This document shows, in pieces, positions 27,361 through 36,208 of a stretch of 64,000 bases of DNA. The translations under genes and the position numbers were made by a program. Source of the stretch: Pelomonas sp. BJYL3 (GTDB lineage: Bacteria; Pseudomonadota; Gammaproteobacteria; Burkholderiales; Burkholderiaceae_C); contig NZ_JANZKX010000008.1 in NCBI RefSeq assembly GCF_027257975.1, forward strand, positions 97,995-161,994, in the 5' to 3' direction. Position 1 is the first letter of the stretch; each line of letters starts with the position of its first letter. The notes beneath the pieces are model-generated. The model was not told the origin of the DNA and made no database searches. It was given only the letters and a program-made list of their open reading frames with translations.

Positions 27361-29688
27361 ATGCATCGCTTCATCACACGGCCTGCCTCCAAGTTCTCTT
27401 CACGACAAGGGGGATGGGCGTCCCGCAAGCTGCTGCTCTGGATCGGACTCGGCCTGCCACTGGCCCTCCTGCTGCTGCTGGGCGTGGCTGCCGCCTTCAT
27501 CTACCCCTCCCTGCCCTCGCTGGACAAGCTGACGGACTACCAACCGAAGCAGCCCCTGCGCATCTACACCTCCGACGATGTGCTGATCGGCGAGTTCGGC
27601 GCCGAGCGCCGCAGCTACCTGCCGCTGAAGGACATCCCCAAGCGCATGCAGGATGCGCTGCTGGCCGTCGAGGATTCGGCCTTCTACGATCATGGCGGCA
27701 TCAGCTACACGGGCATCCTGCGGGCGATGCTCAGCAACACCGTCAGCAGCCGCAAACAGGGCGCGTCCACCATCACCCAGCAGCTGGCGCGCGACCTCTA
27801 CCTGACCAAGCGCCAGCTCTACAGCCGCAAGTTCATCGAGATGCTGCTGGCCCTGAAGATCGAGAGCCAGCTCCCCAAGGAGAAGATCCTCGAGGTCTAC
27901 ATGAACCAGATCTACCTGGGGCAGAAGGCCTATGGCTTCGAGGCCGCGGCGCAGACCTACTTCGGCAAGTCGCTCAAGGACCTGGATGTGGCCGAGACCG
28001 CCATGCTGGCCGGCCTGCCGCAGAACCCGGCCTACGCCAACCCGGTCGCCAACTTCCAGCGCGCCAAGCGCCGCCAGCTGCTGGTGCTGGAGCGCCTCAA
28101 GGACACCGGCGTGATCACCCCCGAGGAGCACGACCGCGCCCGTGAGGAAAAGCTGCACATCCGCAGCAGCCAGGACGAACGCCTGCACGGCGAGTACGTG
28201 GCCGAGCTCGTGCGCCAGCAGGTCTTCGCCCAGTACGGCGAGGAGGCCTACACGCTGGGCCTCAAGGTCTACACCACCCTCGTCGCCGACCAGCAGCAGG
28301 CGGCCTACCGCGGCCTGCGCAAGACCCTGCTGGAGTACGAGCGCCGCCGTCCGTGGCGCGGCCCGGAAGGCTTTGTGGAGCTGCCCGACGAGCCCGCCGA
28401 GGAGGACGCCGCCATCACGCAGGCCCTCGCCGAGCACCCGGACAACGACGAGCTGCGCGCCGCCGTCGTGACCAAGGTCGCGGGCGGCAAGCTCTATGCC
28501 TCGCTGCAGAGCGGGGACGAGCTCCAGATCAGCGGCGACGGGCTGCGCGCCCTGGGCAATGCGCTGTCGGACAAGGCACGGCACGAGCTGCAGGTCCGCC
28601 GTGGCTCCATCCTGCGGGTGCTGAAGGGCTCGCCCACCAGGGAGTACCCGCAAGGCGCCTGGGCGGTGACGCAATCGCCCGAGGCCGAGGGCGCGCTGGT
28701 GGCCATGGCGCCTGACAGCGGCGAGGTGCGCGCCCTGGTGGGCGGCTTCGATTTCAACCGCAACAAGTTCAACCACGCCACCCAGGCCTTCCGCCAGCCG
28801 GGGTCCAGCTTCAAGCCCATCGTCTACTCGGCCGCGCTGGAGCTGGGCGTCACGCCCAACACCCAGATCAACGATGCGCCCCTGGTCTATGACAACTGGG
28901 AGCCGCGCAACTACGACGGCAGCTACGACGGCCCCATGCCCATGCGCACGGCCCTGGCCAAGTCCAAGAACATGGTGACGATCCGTCTGCTGGAACAGGT
29001 CAGCCCGCCGCGGGCACGGCAATGGGCGGGGCGCTTCGGCCTGGACGTGGACCGGCAGCCCGACAACCTCACCCTGGCCCTGGGCTCGGGCTCGGTGACG
29101 CCCATGCAGATGGCGGGCGCCTATGCCGTGTTCGCCAATGGCGGCCAGCTGCGCAAGCCGGTGATCATCCAGCGCATGCTCGACGCCAAGGGTCAGGTCT
29201 TGTTCCAGGCCCCGGCGCTGGCCGAGGGCGAGCCTGCCATCTCGGCGCGCAACGCGTTCACCATCAGCAGCCTGCTGCAGGAAGTGACGACACGGGGCAC
29301 GGCGGCGCGTGCCGCGGGCCAGCTCAAGCGGACCGACATCTACGGCAAGACCGGCACCACCAATGATTCCGTGGACGCCTGGTTCGCCGGCTTCCACCCG
29401 CGCATGGCCGCCGTGGTGTGGATCGGCTATGACAACCCGCGCAGCCTGGGTGACCGCGAAAGCGGCGGCGGCCTGGCCCTGCCCGCCTGGATCAGCTTCA
29501 TGGAAGTGGCCCTGCGCGGCGTGCCGCCCTCCGAGCTCCAGCCGCCCAGCGAAGGCCTGGTGCGCGAAGGTCAGGAATGGGTCTTCGAGGAGTTCGCCGG
29601 CCCGGCGGGCCTGCAGCAGATCGGCCTCACGGCCGCGCCGCCCGGCGCAGCTTCAGCGGCCTCCAGCGCGGCCAGCTCGGCACCCTGA
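27361..29688 (+). CDS. mrcA: Penicillin-binding protein 1A, bifunctional class A
   Basis: Inner-membrane peptidoglycan synthase of about 775 residues with an N-terminal membrane anchor (LLLWIGLGLPLALLLLLGVA). The GT51 glycosyltransferase domain shows AVEDSAFYDHGG, ASTITQQLARDLYLT and KEKILEVYMNQIYLG. An OB-like insert follows. The transpeptidase domain has SxxK in GSSFKPI, SxN in SKN and KTG in YGKTGTTND. The ATG at 27361 is preferred over the TTG at 27343. It ends in an Ala/Ser/Pro tail. Divergent from the S9 gene; its 3' end converges on the S41-like gene. Confidence 0.96.
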   Translation: MHRFITRPASKFSSRQGGWASRKLLLWIGLGLPLALLLLLGVAAAFIYPSLPSLDKLTDYQPKQPLRIYTSDDVLIGEFGAERRSYLPLKDIPKRMQDALLAVEDSAFYDHGGISYTGILRAMLSNTVSSRKQGASTITQQLARDLYLTKRQLYSRKFIEMLLALKIESQLPKEKILEVYMNQIYLGQKAYGFEAAAQTYFGKSLKDLDVAETAMLAGLPQNPAYANPVANFQRAKRRQLLVLERLKDTGVITPEEHDRAREEKLHIRSSQDERLHGEYVAELVRQQVFAQYGEEAYTLGLKVYTTLVADQQQAAYRGLRKTLLEYERRRPWRGPEGFVELPDEPAEEDAAITQALAEHPDNDELRAAVVTKVAGGKLYASLQSGDELQISGDGLRALGNALSDKARHELQVRRGSILRVLKGSPTREYPQGAWAVTQSPEAEGALVAMAPDSGEVRALVGGFDFNRNKFNHATQAFRQPGSSFKPIVYSAALELGVTPNTQINDAPLVYDNWEPRNYDGSYDGPMPMRTALAKSKNMVTIRLLEQVSPPRARQWAGRFGLDVDRQPDNLTLALGSGSVTPMQMAGAYAVFANGGQLRKPVIIQRMLDAKGQVLFQAPALAEGEPAISARNAFTISSLLQEVTTRGTAARAAGQLKRTDIYGKTGTTNDSVDAWFAGFHPRMAAVVWIGYDNPRSLGDRESGGGLALPAWISFMEVALRGVPPSELQPPSEGLVREGQEWVFEEFAGPAGLQQIGLTAAPPGAASAASSAASSAP

Positions 29689-29805
29689 CACGGCGGGATG
29701 GACCAAGGCTGGGGCGATCAGGCCCGGGTGAGCAGGCCCGGGTGACCTGGCCCATCCGCGCAGCACCGCTCCACCAATCCGGTCGCCAGTGGAACCGCAG
29801 TGACC

Positions 29806-31125
29806 TCAGGGCTTGCCACCGCCCGTGCCAGGCAGGCGCTGCAGCGAGCCGCCTTCCAGCCAGCGCTGCACGGCCTGCAGCTCCGCGGCGGCATCGCCCG
29901 GCCCCTGCAGCTCGGGCAGCAGGATGTCGGGCAGGACGCCGAAGGCATCGACGGGCAGCTGCGGCAGGCGCAGGCTGCGCGAGGTGGCGTACCAGAGGTC
30001 GCGGCGGCCGGACGGCAGGGTGAAGGGCCGCATATTGCTGTAGTCCAGCGCGCCGAAGCTGGGCCGCCCCAGGAGCTTGACGCCCAGGCCCTGGCGCACC
30101 GTCAGCAGGAACTGCTCGCAGGAGCTGCCGCAGTCCCGGTCCATCAGCACGGCGACCTTCTGCGGCCGGCGCTTCTCGGGCACCACGCCGCGCTCGTAGA
30201 CGAAGCGGTCGGCCTGCACGCGCGCCCAGGCGCCCGAGGGCACCGCCCGCAGCGCGGCCAGCACCGATTGCGCGAACAGCACGCAGGCGGCGTCGCCCGG
30301 GGCATAGCGTGCGCAGATCTGCTCGTGGGCACGCTGGTTGGCCGGCGTGGACAGCCACTCCACGCCCACGCTCACCGGCTGCTCGGCGAGCAGCCAGGGC
30401 AGCAGGGGCGCATAGCTGCTGTCGGCGCCGCCGTCGTTGTCGCGCACGTCGATGATCCAGTTGGGCCGGCTCAGCAAGGCGGCCCGCTGCTTGCGCAGCA
30501 GGGTCTCCAGGGCCGCACGGTGCTGCGGGGAGAAGCTGGGCAGGTGGATGACCAGCGTGCGAGGCGTCAGCAGGCGCAGCGTGGGCTGGCGAGCGCCGGA
30601 CGCCGGCTCGGGAGCGGGGGGCGCGGTCGTGGTCGCGGCGCTGGCAGGCGCGGCACCCGGCGTGGCGGCCGCCAGCGCCTCCGCACCGGGGCTGCTGCTC
30701 ACCCACAGATGGCCCTTGCGCCAGAGCTTCAGGTAGTTGTTGAGCAGGGCCAGGCAGGCCTTGTCATCGGCGATCTGGGCGGCCTCGCTGCGGGCCTTGA
30801 GCAAGGCCGCCGCCATGGACTGCTCGCCGCGCTGAGGCAGCAGCTCGCGTGCGCCGGCATCGTTCTCCATCAGGAAGGCAGGCATGGCCTCGAGGTCCTT
30901 GGCACAGGCATCGCCGGCGCCCAGCGCATGCTCGGTCGCCTGCACGCCCTGGGCCCAGGCCGGGCTCGCGGCAGCCAGGCACGCGGCCATCAGCCAGCCC
31001 GTCGTCCGGGCTTGCACCCAGGCATGCCCGCGGGCCTGCCTCCGGGTCGCGGGCCCTGCCGGGACCGGCGCCCCGCCGGACTGGGCGCTGCGCCCTGCTG
31101 CTTGCGATGCTGACGACTGCTTCAT
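29806..31125 (-). CDS. Secreted S41-like (C-terminal processing protease family) peptidase
   Basis: About 439 residues from the ATG at 31125, which has GGAGGAGG 8 bases upstream. A long N-terminal region precedes the signal-like segment TTGWLMAACLAAASPAWAQG. A low-complexity Ala/Pro/Thr linker around residues 155-180 follows. The C-terminal half has the S41 features IDVRDNDGGADSSYAPLLPW and VAVLMDRDCGSSCEQFLLTV, the latter placing a serine where the family nucleophile lies. A PDZ domain is not evident, so it is a reduced S41 relative. Substrate unknown; it is probably periplasmic. Converges with mrcA. Confidence 0.82.
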   Translation of the reverse strand: MKQSSASQAAGRSAQSGGAPVPAGPATRRQARGHAWVQARTTGWLMAACLAAASPAWAQGVQATEHALGAGDACAKDLEAMPAFLMENDAGARELLPQRGEQSMAAALLKARSEAAQIADDKACLALLNNYLKLWRKGHLWVSSSPGAEALAAATPGAAPASAATTTAPPAPEPASGARQPTLRLLTPRTLVIHLPSFSPQHRAALETLLRKQRAALLSRPNWIIDVRDNDGGADSSYAPLLPWLLAEQPVSVGVEWLSTPANQRAHEQICARYAPGDAACVLFAQSVLAALRAVPSGAWARVQADRFVYERGVVPEKRRPQKVAVLMDRDCGSSCEQFLLTVRQGLGVKLLGRPSFGALDYSNMRPFTLPSGRRDLWYATSRSLRLPQLPVDAFGVLPDILLPELQGPGDAAAELQAVQRWLEGGSLQRLPGTGGGKP

Positions 31126-31226
31126 GGTCGTGCCTCCTCCTGCATTCTTGTGCTGCACAGGCACGCTTCATGCCTGCGTCCGGGTCCGGGCTGCCTCCTC
31201 GCTCCCGGCCGTGGCGGGCCAGGGTC

Positions 31227-32348
31227 TCAGCGCCGGCGGACCACCAGGCTGCCCACCGAGTAGCCGGCACCGAAGGAGCAGATCACCCCCGTGTCACCCG
31301 GCTTCAGATCGGCGCGGTGGCGGTGGAAGGCGATGATGGAGCCCGCCGAGGCGGTGTTGGCGAACTCGTCAAGGATCAGCGGCGCGACGTCCGAGCCGGC
31401 CTCGCCACCCACCAGCTTCTTGACGATCAGCTGGTTCATGCCCAGGTTCGCCTGGTGCAGCCAGTAGCGGCGCACGGCCGTGGTCTCCAGGCCCAGTGCG
31501 GCGACATGCGCCTCGATATGGGCGGCCGCCACCGGCACCACCTCCTTGAAGACCTTGCGCCCCTCCTGGCGGAAGGTCTTGTCGCGGGCCAGGGGGTCGC
31601 TGTCCTCGCTGCGGTTCATGAAGCCGAAGTTGTTGCGGATGTTGTTGGAGAACTGCGTGGCCAGCTTGCTGCCCAGCACCTCCCACTGCTCGGCCGCCAC
31701 GGCCTCGTCGGCACGCTCCACGAGCAACGCCGTGCAGACGTCGCCGAAGATGAAATGGCAGTCGCGGTCCTTCCACTCCAGGTGGGCCGAGGTGATCTCG
31801 GGGTTCACCACCAGCACGCAGCGCGAGGCGCCGCTGCGCACGGCGTTCCAGGCCTGCTCCAGCGCGAAGGTGGCCGAGGAGCAGGCCACGTTCATGTCGA
31901 AGCCATAGCCGCCGGCGCCCAGGGCCTGCTGGATCTCGATGGCCATGGCCGGGTAGGCGCGCTGCATGTTGGCGGCGGCGCAGATGACCATGTCCACGTC
32001 CTTGCCCTCGCGGCCGGCGGCGGCCAGGGCCTGGCGCGCGGCGTCGACGGCGATCTCGGCCATCAGGGAGAGCGCCTCGTCCGGCCGCTCGGCGAAGCGG
32101 GGGTACATGCGCGCCGGGTCCAGCACGCCCTCCTTCTCCAGCACATAGCGCTGCTTGATGCCCGAGGCCTTCTCGATGAACTCGACGCTCGAGTGGCACA
32201 GCGGCTGCACCGTGCCGGCCGCGATGGCCTCGGCCTGCTCGGCATTGTGGCGGTCCACATAGGCGTTGAAGGCCTGGACCAGCTCGGCGTTGCTGATGGT
32301 GTGAGGCGGCTGGTAGAGGCCGGTACCGCTGATGACGACTGCGTGCAT
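31227..32348 (-). CDS. Beta-ketoacyl-ACP synthase III
   Basis: Thiolase-fold condensing enzyme, 373 residues, longer than E. coli FabH (317) and of the type resembling the Pseudomonas PA3286 enzyme, which condenses medium-chain acyl-CoA with malonyl-ACP. The catalytic triad is complete: C156 in NVACSSATFALE, His in WLHQANLGMNQL and Asn in EFANTASAGSII. ATG 32348 is chosen; AGGA lies 7 bases upstream. The frame extension upstream would cover the guaC promoter region. It stands alone, divergent from guaC. Whether it serves general fatty acid synthesis or the lipid-like cluster at 42856 is open. Confidence 0.92.
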   Translation of the reverse strand: MHAVVISGTGLYQPPHTISNAELVQAFNAYVDRHNAEQAEAIAAGTVQPLCHSSVEFIEKASGIKQRYVLEKEGVLDPARMYPRFAERPDEALSLMAEIAVDAARQALAAAGREGKDVDMVICAAANMQRAYPAMAIEIQQALGAGGYGFDMNVACSSATFALEQAWNAVRSGASRCVLVVNPEITSAHLEWKDRDCHFIFGDVCTALLVERADEAVAAEQWEVLGSKLATQFSNNIRNNFGFMNRSEDSDPLARDKTFRQEGRKVFKEVVPVAAAHIEAHVAALGLETTAVRRYWLHQANLGMNQLIVKKLVGGEAGSDVAPLILDEFANTASAGSIIAFHRHRADLKPGDTGVICSFGAGYSVGSLVVRRR

Positions 32349-32445
32349 GGACAAATCCTGTGGGCGGCGCCTGAGGCGCCTGCTGAAGCGGGCAAGTGTA
32401 GCGAGCAGCCCTGCACGCTCCATTGGCGGCTTCCCCCAAATCCGC

Positions 32446-32512
32446 TTGCACTGCGGACAGGCATTCCGCGTAGAATCAATCACCGGGCCCAAATTTTGGC
32501 GCCCGGTTTTTT
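32446..32512 (+). promoter_or_regulatory. guaC promoter followed at once by an intrinsic terminator-like hairpin
   Basis: TTGCAC (32446-32451) and TAGAAT (32471-32476) form a plausible sigma70 promoter with a long 19-base spacer. A few bases later arms ACCGGGC (32482-32488) and GCCCGGT (32501-32507) form a hairpin followed by a TTTTTT run. The hairpin is at the very start of the expected transcript, about 130 bases before guaC, so it may be an attenuator or end a very short RNA. I recognise no riboswitch aptamer in the rest of the leader. Confidence 0.5.
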
Positions 32513-32641
32513 GTGCCCGCACCTTGCCCCGCTGCAAGGCCTCGCGGATCCACAAGCATCTGACCGGGACTCCAAGTCAAGCGCTCGCAGCCGAGGCCGT
32601 GCACTGCACCAACGCACGCCGCAATGCGACTCCCTTGAACC

Positions 32642-33619
32642 ATGGAAATCTTCGACTACGACAACATCCTCCTCCTGCCGCGCAAGTGCCGCGTGGAGAG
32701 CCGCGCCGAATGCGACACCTCGATCGAGTTCGGCCCGCGCCGCTTCAAGCTGCCGGTGGTGCCGGCCAATATGAAGACGGTGGTGGATGAGCGCATCACC
32801 GAATGGCTGGCCACCAACGGCTACTTCTACGTGATGCACCGCTTCGACCTGGACGCCGTGGCCTATGCCCGCAGCATGCGCGACAAGGGCCTCTTCGTCT
32901 CGATCAGCTCCGGCGTCAAGGAGGCGGACTACGCCCTGATCGACTGCCTGGCCGCCGAAGGCGTGGGCGCCGACTACATCACCATCGACATCGCCCATGG
33001 CCATGCCGACAGCGTTCAGCGCATGATCGCCCACATCAAGCAGAAGCTGCCGGACACCTTCGTCATTGCCGGCAACGTGGGCACGCCCGAGGGCGTGATC
33101 GACCTCGAGAACTGGGGGGCTGACGCCACCAAGGTGGGCATCGGCCCGGGCAAGGTCTGCATCACCCGGCTCAAGACCGGCTTCGGCACGGGCGGCTGGC
33201 AGCTCTCGGCGCTGAAGTGGTGTGCGCGCGTGGCCACCAAGCCCATCATTGCGGACGGCGGCATCCGCCACCATGGCGACATCGCCAAGAGTGTGCGTTT
33301 CGGCGCCTCGATGGTGATGGTGGGCTCGCTGTTCGCCGGCCATGAGGAATCGCCCGGCAATACGGTGGAGGTGGACGGCAAGCTCTACAAGGAGTACTAC
33401 GGCTCGGCCTCGGACTTCAACAAGGGCGAGTACAAGCACGTCGAAGGCAAGCGCATCCTCGAACCCGTCAAGGGCCGCTTCGCCGATACCGTGCGCGAGA
33501 TGCGCGAAGACCTCCAGAGCTCCATCTCCTACGCCGGCGGCCGCCAGCTGGCGGACCTGCGCAAGGTGAACTACGTGATCCTCGGCGGCGAGAACGCCGG
33601 CGAGCACCTGTTCATGTGA
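32642..33619 (+). CDS. guaC: GMP reductase
   Basis: NADPH-dependent deamination of GMP to IMP, returning guanine nucleotides to the purine pool. The 325-residue protein lacks the CBS insert of IMP dehydrogenase. The active-site cysteine is in [17 protein letters not shown]. The phosphate-binding loop is [20 protein letters not shown], and the flap [20 protein letters not shown] is typical. Its length and sequence match the GuaC2 (B. subtilis-like) type. No clear ribosome-binding site is seen. Functionally it complements the nucleoside salvage operon at 8748-16914, though it is not linked to it. Confidence 0.96.
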   Translation: MEIFDYDNILLLPRKCRVESRAECDTSIEFGPRRFKLPVVPANMKTVVDERITEWLATNGYFYVMHRFDLDAVAYARSMRDKGLFVSISSGVKEADYALIDCLAAEGVGADYITIDIAHGHADSVQRMIAHIKQKLPDTFVIAGNVGTPEGVIDLENWGADATKVGIGPGKVCITRLKTGFGTGGWQLSALKWCARVATKPIIADGGIRHHGDIAKSVRFGASMVMVGSLFAGHEESPGNTVEVDGKLYKEYYGSASDFNKGEYKHVEGKRILEPVKGRFADTVREMREDLQSSISYAGGRQLADLRKVNYVILGGENAGEHLFM

Positions 33620-33813
33620 GGCGCGGGCGGCCTGTGCTCGCCCGCTCGATCATCGGCCCGGCTGCAGAGTCGGGCCCCTCACCGTTTCGACCTCGCGCAA
33701 AGCGCGTCATGATGAAACAGTATGTGTTGATAACCCGTCTTCTTGCATCAAGACGTTTCCTACCGCCGTCAAAATCGCCCTTTCAATGCATGTAGGGGGC
33801 TGACAGGCGCTGC

Positions 33814-36024
33814 ATGCTCGCCACAATGCAGGGGGTCTCCAATCCGCCACCCGCTCCCTGCATGACGCGTCGCACGCCCCCTGCACCGACCCCCACCAGC
33901 TTTCGCCGGGACATCAACGGCCTGCGCGCGTGGGCCGTCATGTCGGTCGTACTGTTTCACCTGGGGGTGCCCGGCCTCCGGGGAGGCTTTGTGGGGGTGG
34001 ATGCCTTCTTCGTGATCTCGGGCTTCCTGATGACGGGCATCCTGCTGAAGGGCCTCGATGCCGGCAAGGTCTCCATCGGCGACTTCCTGCTGGCCCGGGC
34101 CCGGCGCATCCTGCCGGCCCTGCTGCTGCTGTGCCTGGGCCTGCTCCTGCTGGGGGCCCGCGTGCTCCTGCCGCTGGACTACAAGCAGCTGGCCTCGCAC
34201 AGCCTGGCAAGCCTGACCTTCCTCTCCAACTTCAAGTACTGGGGCGAGGCCGGCTACTTCGACGCCAGCTCCCATGAGAAGTGGCTGCTGCACACGTGGT
34301 CGCTGTCGGTCGAGTGGCAGTTCTACCTGCTCCTGCCCTGCCTCTTCTGGGCCCTCTGGCGCCTGCAATGGGGGCGCAAAGCCCTGTGGTCGATGCTGGC
34401 GGGCCTGGGCCTGCTGAGCCTGGCGCTGTCGATCTGGCAGAGCTTCTCGGACCCGACGGCCGCCTACTATGGCCTTCAAAGCCGCGCCTGGGAGATGTTG
34501 CTGGGCGGCCTGCTGCACCTGGCGCCGGCCTGGCGCCCGGGTCAGGAGCGGCAGCGCAGGCTGCTGGAGGCCGCGGGCTTTGCCCTTCTGGTGGGCAGCG
34601 TCTTCTTCATCGACGGCCGCTGGCCCTGGCCGGGCCTGCCGGCCCTGCTGCCCACCCTGGGGACTGCCGCCATGATGCTGGCAGCCCGGCAGGATTCGCC
34701 GCTCACGGCGTCAGCCCCTCTGCAGTACCTGGGCAGCCGCTCCTACTCCCTCTACCTCTGGCACTGGCCGGCCTGCGTGCTGCTGAGCTATCTGGGTCTC
34801 AACCAGCAGGCCTTGCCCCAGATGCTGGCGCTGCTTGCCATGCTGGGGCTCGCCGAGCTGTCCTGGCGACTGGCGGAGCAAGGCGCCGGGCGCAGCCTCA
34901 ACCGCCAGCCGGCACGGCAGGCCTGGATCCAGCTGGGCAGCTGGACCGCACTGCCGGCCCTGCTGGCCCTGGGCTTGTGGGTGGCCCAGGGCTGGCCTGG
35001 GCGCCTGCCGGCCGCTGCGGAGGCCATCGCCGCCGCGGCCGCCCGGCCCTCCTCGGCCAACAAGGCCTGCCATGTCAGCGAGGGCCGGCACTCGCCCATG
35101 TGCAAGTACGGGGATGGCCCGCCGGCCTTCGTCCTGCTCGGGGACAGCCATGCCTCGGTGCTGGTCAGCGCCGTCAAGGATGCGCTGCCGGCCGGGAGGT
35201 CCATGCTGCAGCTGAGCTATTCGGGCTGCCCTTATGTGCTCGACGCCCGCTTCGACACGCCCTGGACCTCCGCCCACTACGACTGCGCCGGCTTCAACCA
35301 GTGGGCCCGCGACACCATCAGAGCCCTGCCGCCAGACGTGGGCGTGATCCTCGTGTCGCGCTACGCCTCGCGGGCCCTTGGGGCCAACGAGGACCCTCCG
35401 GAGGAGCGCAGGCCGGCGATCGACTTCCCCGCCAGCGGTCCCATCGATCCCGACCGCCTGGGGCATTTCGCGGCCCAGATCATCCGGGACAGCTGCGAGC
35501 TGGCGGCGCAGCGCCCAGTCTGGCTGGTGCGCCCCATCCCCGAGATCGGGCGCCACGTCCCGCATCTGATCTCCCGCCGACTGGCCATGGGCCAGGACCC
35601 CGAGCTGGGCCTGGCCTGGGCTGACTACCAGGAGCGCAACGGCTGGATCTGGAAGGCGCAGGATGCCGCTCGCCGGCAATGCGGCGTGCGCATCGTGGAC
35701 CCCACGAGCCTGCTGTGCGACACCCGCCGCTGCGCCACCAGCCATCAAGGACAGCCCTTGTACATGGATGACAACCACCTCAGCGCGTACGGCAGTGCCC
35801 GGCTCGTGCCGGTGTTCCGCCAGGCCCTGCAGGCCGGGCAGCCCATGCTGGAAGCTGCCAATGCCGCCTCGGCCGTATTGCCGGGCGAGCTGCCCGCCGG
35901 TCTGTCCGACGCCCTGCCTCATGCCTGGCCCACGGGGCTGCCCCCACCGGCGGCCGGCCTCGCGGCACCCCGCCCAGCCGCGCCGCAGGGGCCGGCGACC
36001 GTGCAGCCCAGCACATCACCCTGA
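33814..36024 (+). CDS. OafA/YrhL-type membrane acyltransferase with SGNH domain
   Basis: Predicted O-acetyltransferase of cell-surface glycans, 736 residues. The N-terminal acyltransferase-3 domain (FRRDINGLRAWAVMSVVLFH, GGFVGVDAFFVISGFLMTGI, HTWSLSVEWQFYLLLP) spans about ten membrane helices. The C-terminal periplasmic SGNH domain carries the serine in LLGDSHASVL and the Asp/His pair in YMDDNHLSAYGS. A Pro/Ala-rich tail of about 60 residues ends the protein. The start is uncertain: 33814, or the ATG at 33862 nearer the conserved domain. No polysaccharide cluster is adjacent, so the acceptor is unknown. Confidence 0.92.
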   Translation: MLATMQGVSNPPPAPCMTRRTPPAPTPTSFRRDINGLRAWAVMSVVLFHLGVPGLRGGFVGVDAFFVISGFLMTGILLKGLDAGKVSIGDFLLARARRILPALLLLCLGLLLLGARVLLPLDYKQLASHSLASLTFLSNFKYWGEAGYFDASSHEKWLLHTWSLSVEWQFYLLLPCLFWALWRLQWGRKALWSMLAGLGLLSLALSIWQSFSDPTAAYYGLQSRAWEMLLGGLLHLAPAWRPGQERQRRLLEAAGFALLVGSVFFIDGRWPWPGLPALLPTLGTAAMMLAARQDSPLTASAPLQYLGSRSYSLYLWHWPACVLLSYLGLNQQALPQMLALLAMLGLAELSWRLAEQGAGRSLNRQPARQAWIQLGSWTALPALLALGLWVAQGWPGRLPAAAEAIAAAAARPSSANKACHVSEGRHSPMCKYGDGPPAFVLLGDSHASVLVSAVKDALPAGRSMLQLSYSGCPYVLDARFDTPWTSAHYDCAGFNQWARDTIRALPPDVGVILVSRYASRALGANEDPPEERRPAIDFPASGPIDPDRLGHFAAQIIRDSCELAAQRPVWLVRPIPEIGRHVPHLISRRLAMGQDPELGLAWADYQERNGWIWKAQDAARRQCGVRIVDPTSLLCDTRRCATSHQGQPLYMDDNHLSAYGSARLVPVFRQALQAGQPMLEAANAASAVLPGELPAGLSDALPHAWPTGLPPPAAGLAAPRPAAPQGPATVQPSTSP

Positions 36025-36051
36025 TCCTGTCTCCTGTCAGTTCTTTCAATC

Positions 36052-36096
36052 ACGCCGGCTTGCGTCATCTTGATGCAGGCCGGCGTCGTCTTTTTG
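36052..36096 (+). terminator. Rho-independent terminator after the acyltransferase gene
   Basis: Outer arms ACGCCGGC (36052-36059) and GCCGGCGT (36079-36086) enclose an inner pairing of TGCGTCA with TGATGCA, followed by CGTCTTTTT. It begins 28 bases after the stop codon. Confidence 0.75.
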
Positions 36097-36208
36097 CAGC
36101 TTCTGCTGGGATTTCACTGCTATCCAGTTTCTGGGCGCACTTCAACAATAAAACGAACGGTCGTGCTATTTCAGCATCAAGGCCGTCACGACAAACAGGA
36201 GACAAGCC

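Noticed and set aside
29191..29204. GGTCAGGTCTTGTT, a near match to the REP-like core, inside mrcA
   Set aside because: It encodes the conserved GQVLF of the transpeptidase domain in frame and has no hairpin arms, so coincidence is enough.
29719..29745. Two 13-base copies of CAGGCCCGGGTGA one base apart
   Set aside because: Only two copies, in a short convergent gap after mrcA; more likely a local duplication than a functional array. No CRISPR-like spacing is seen anywhere in the window.
32512..32641. Purine riboswitch in the guaC leader
   Set aside because: I found no conserved purine-aptamer core or P1-P3 arrangement; only the upstream hairpin with a T-run is defensible.
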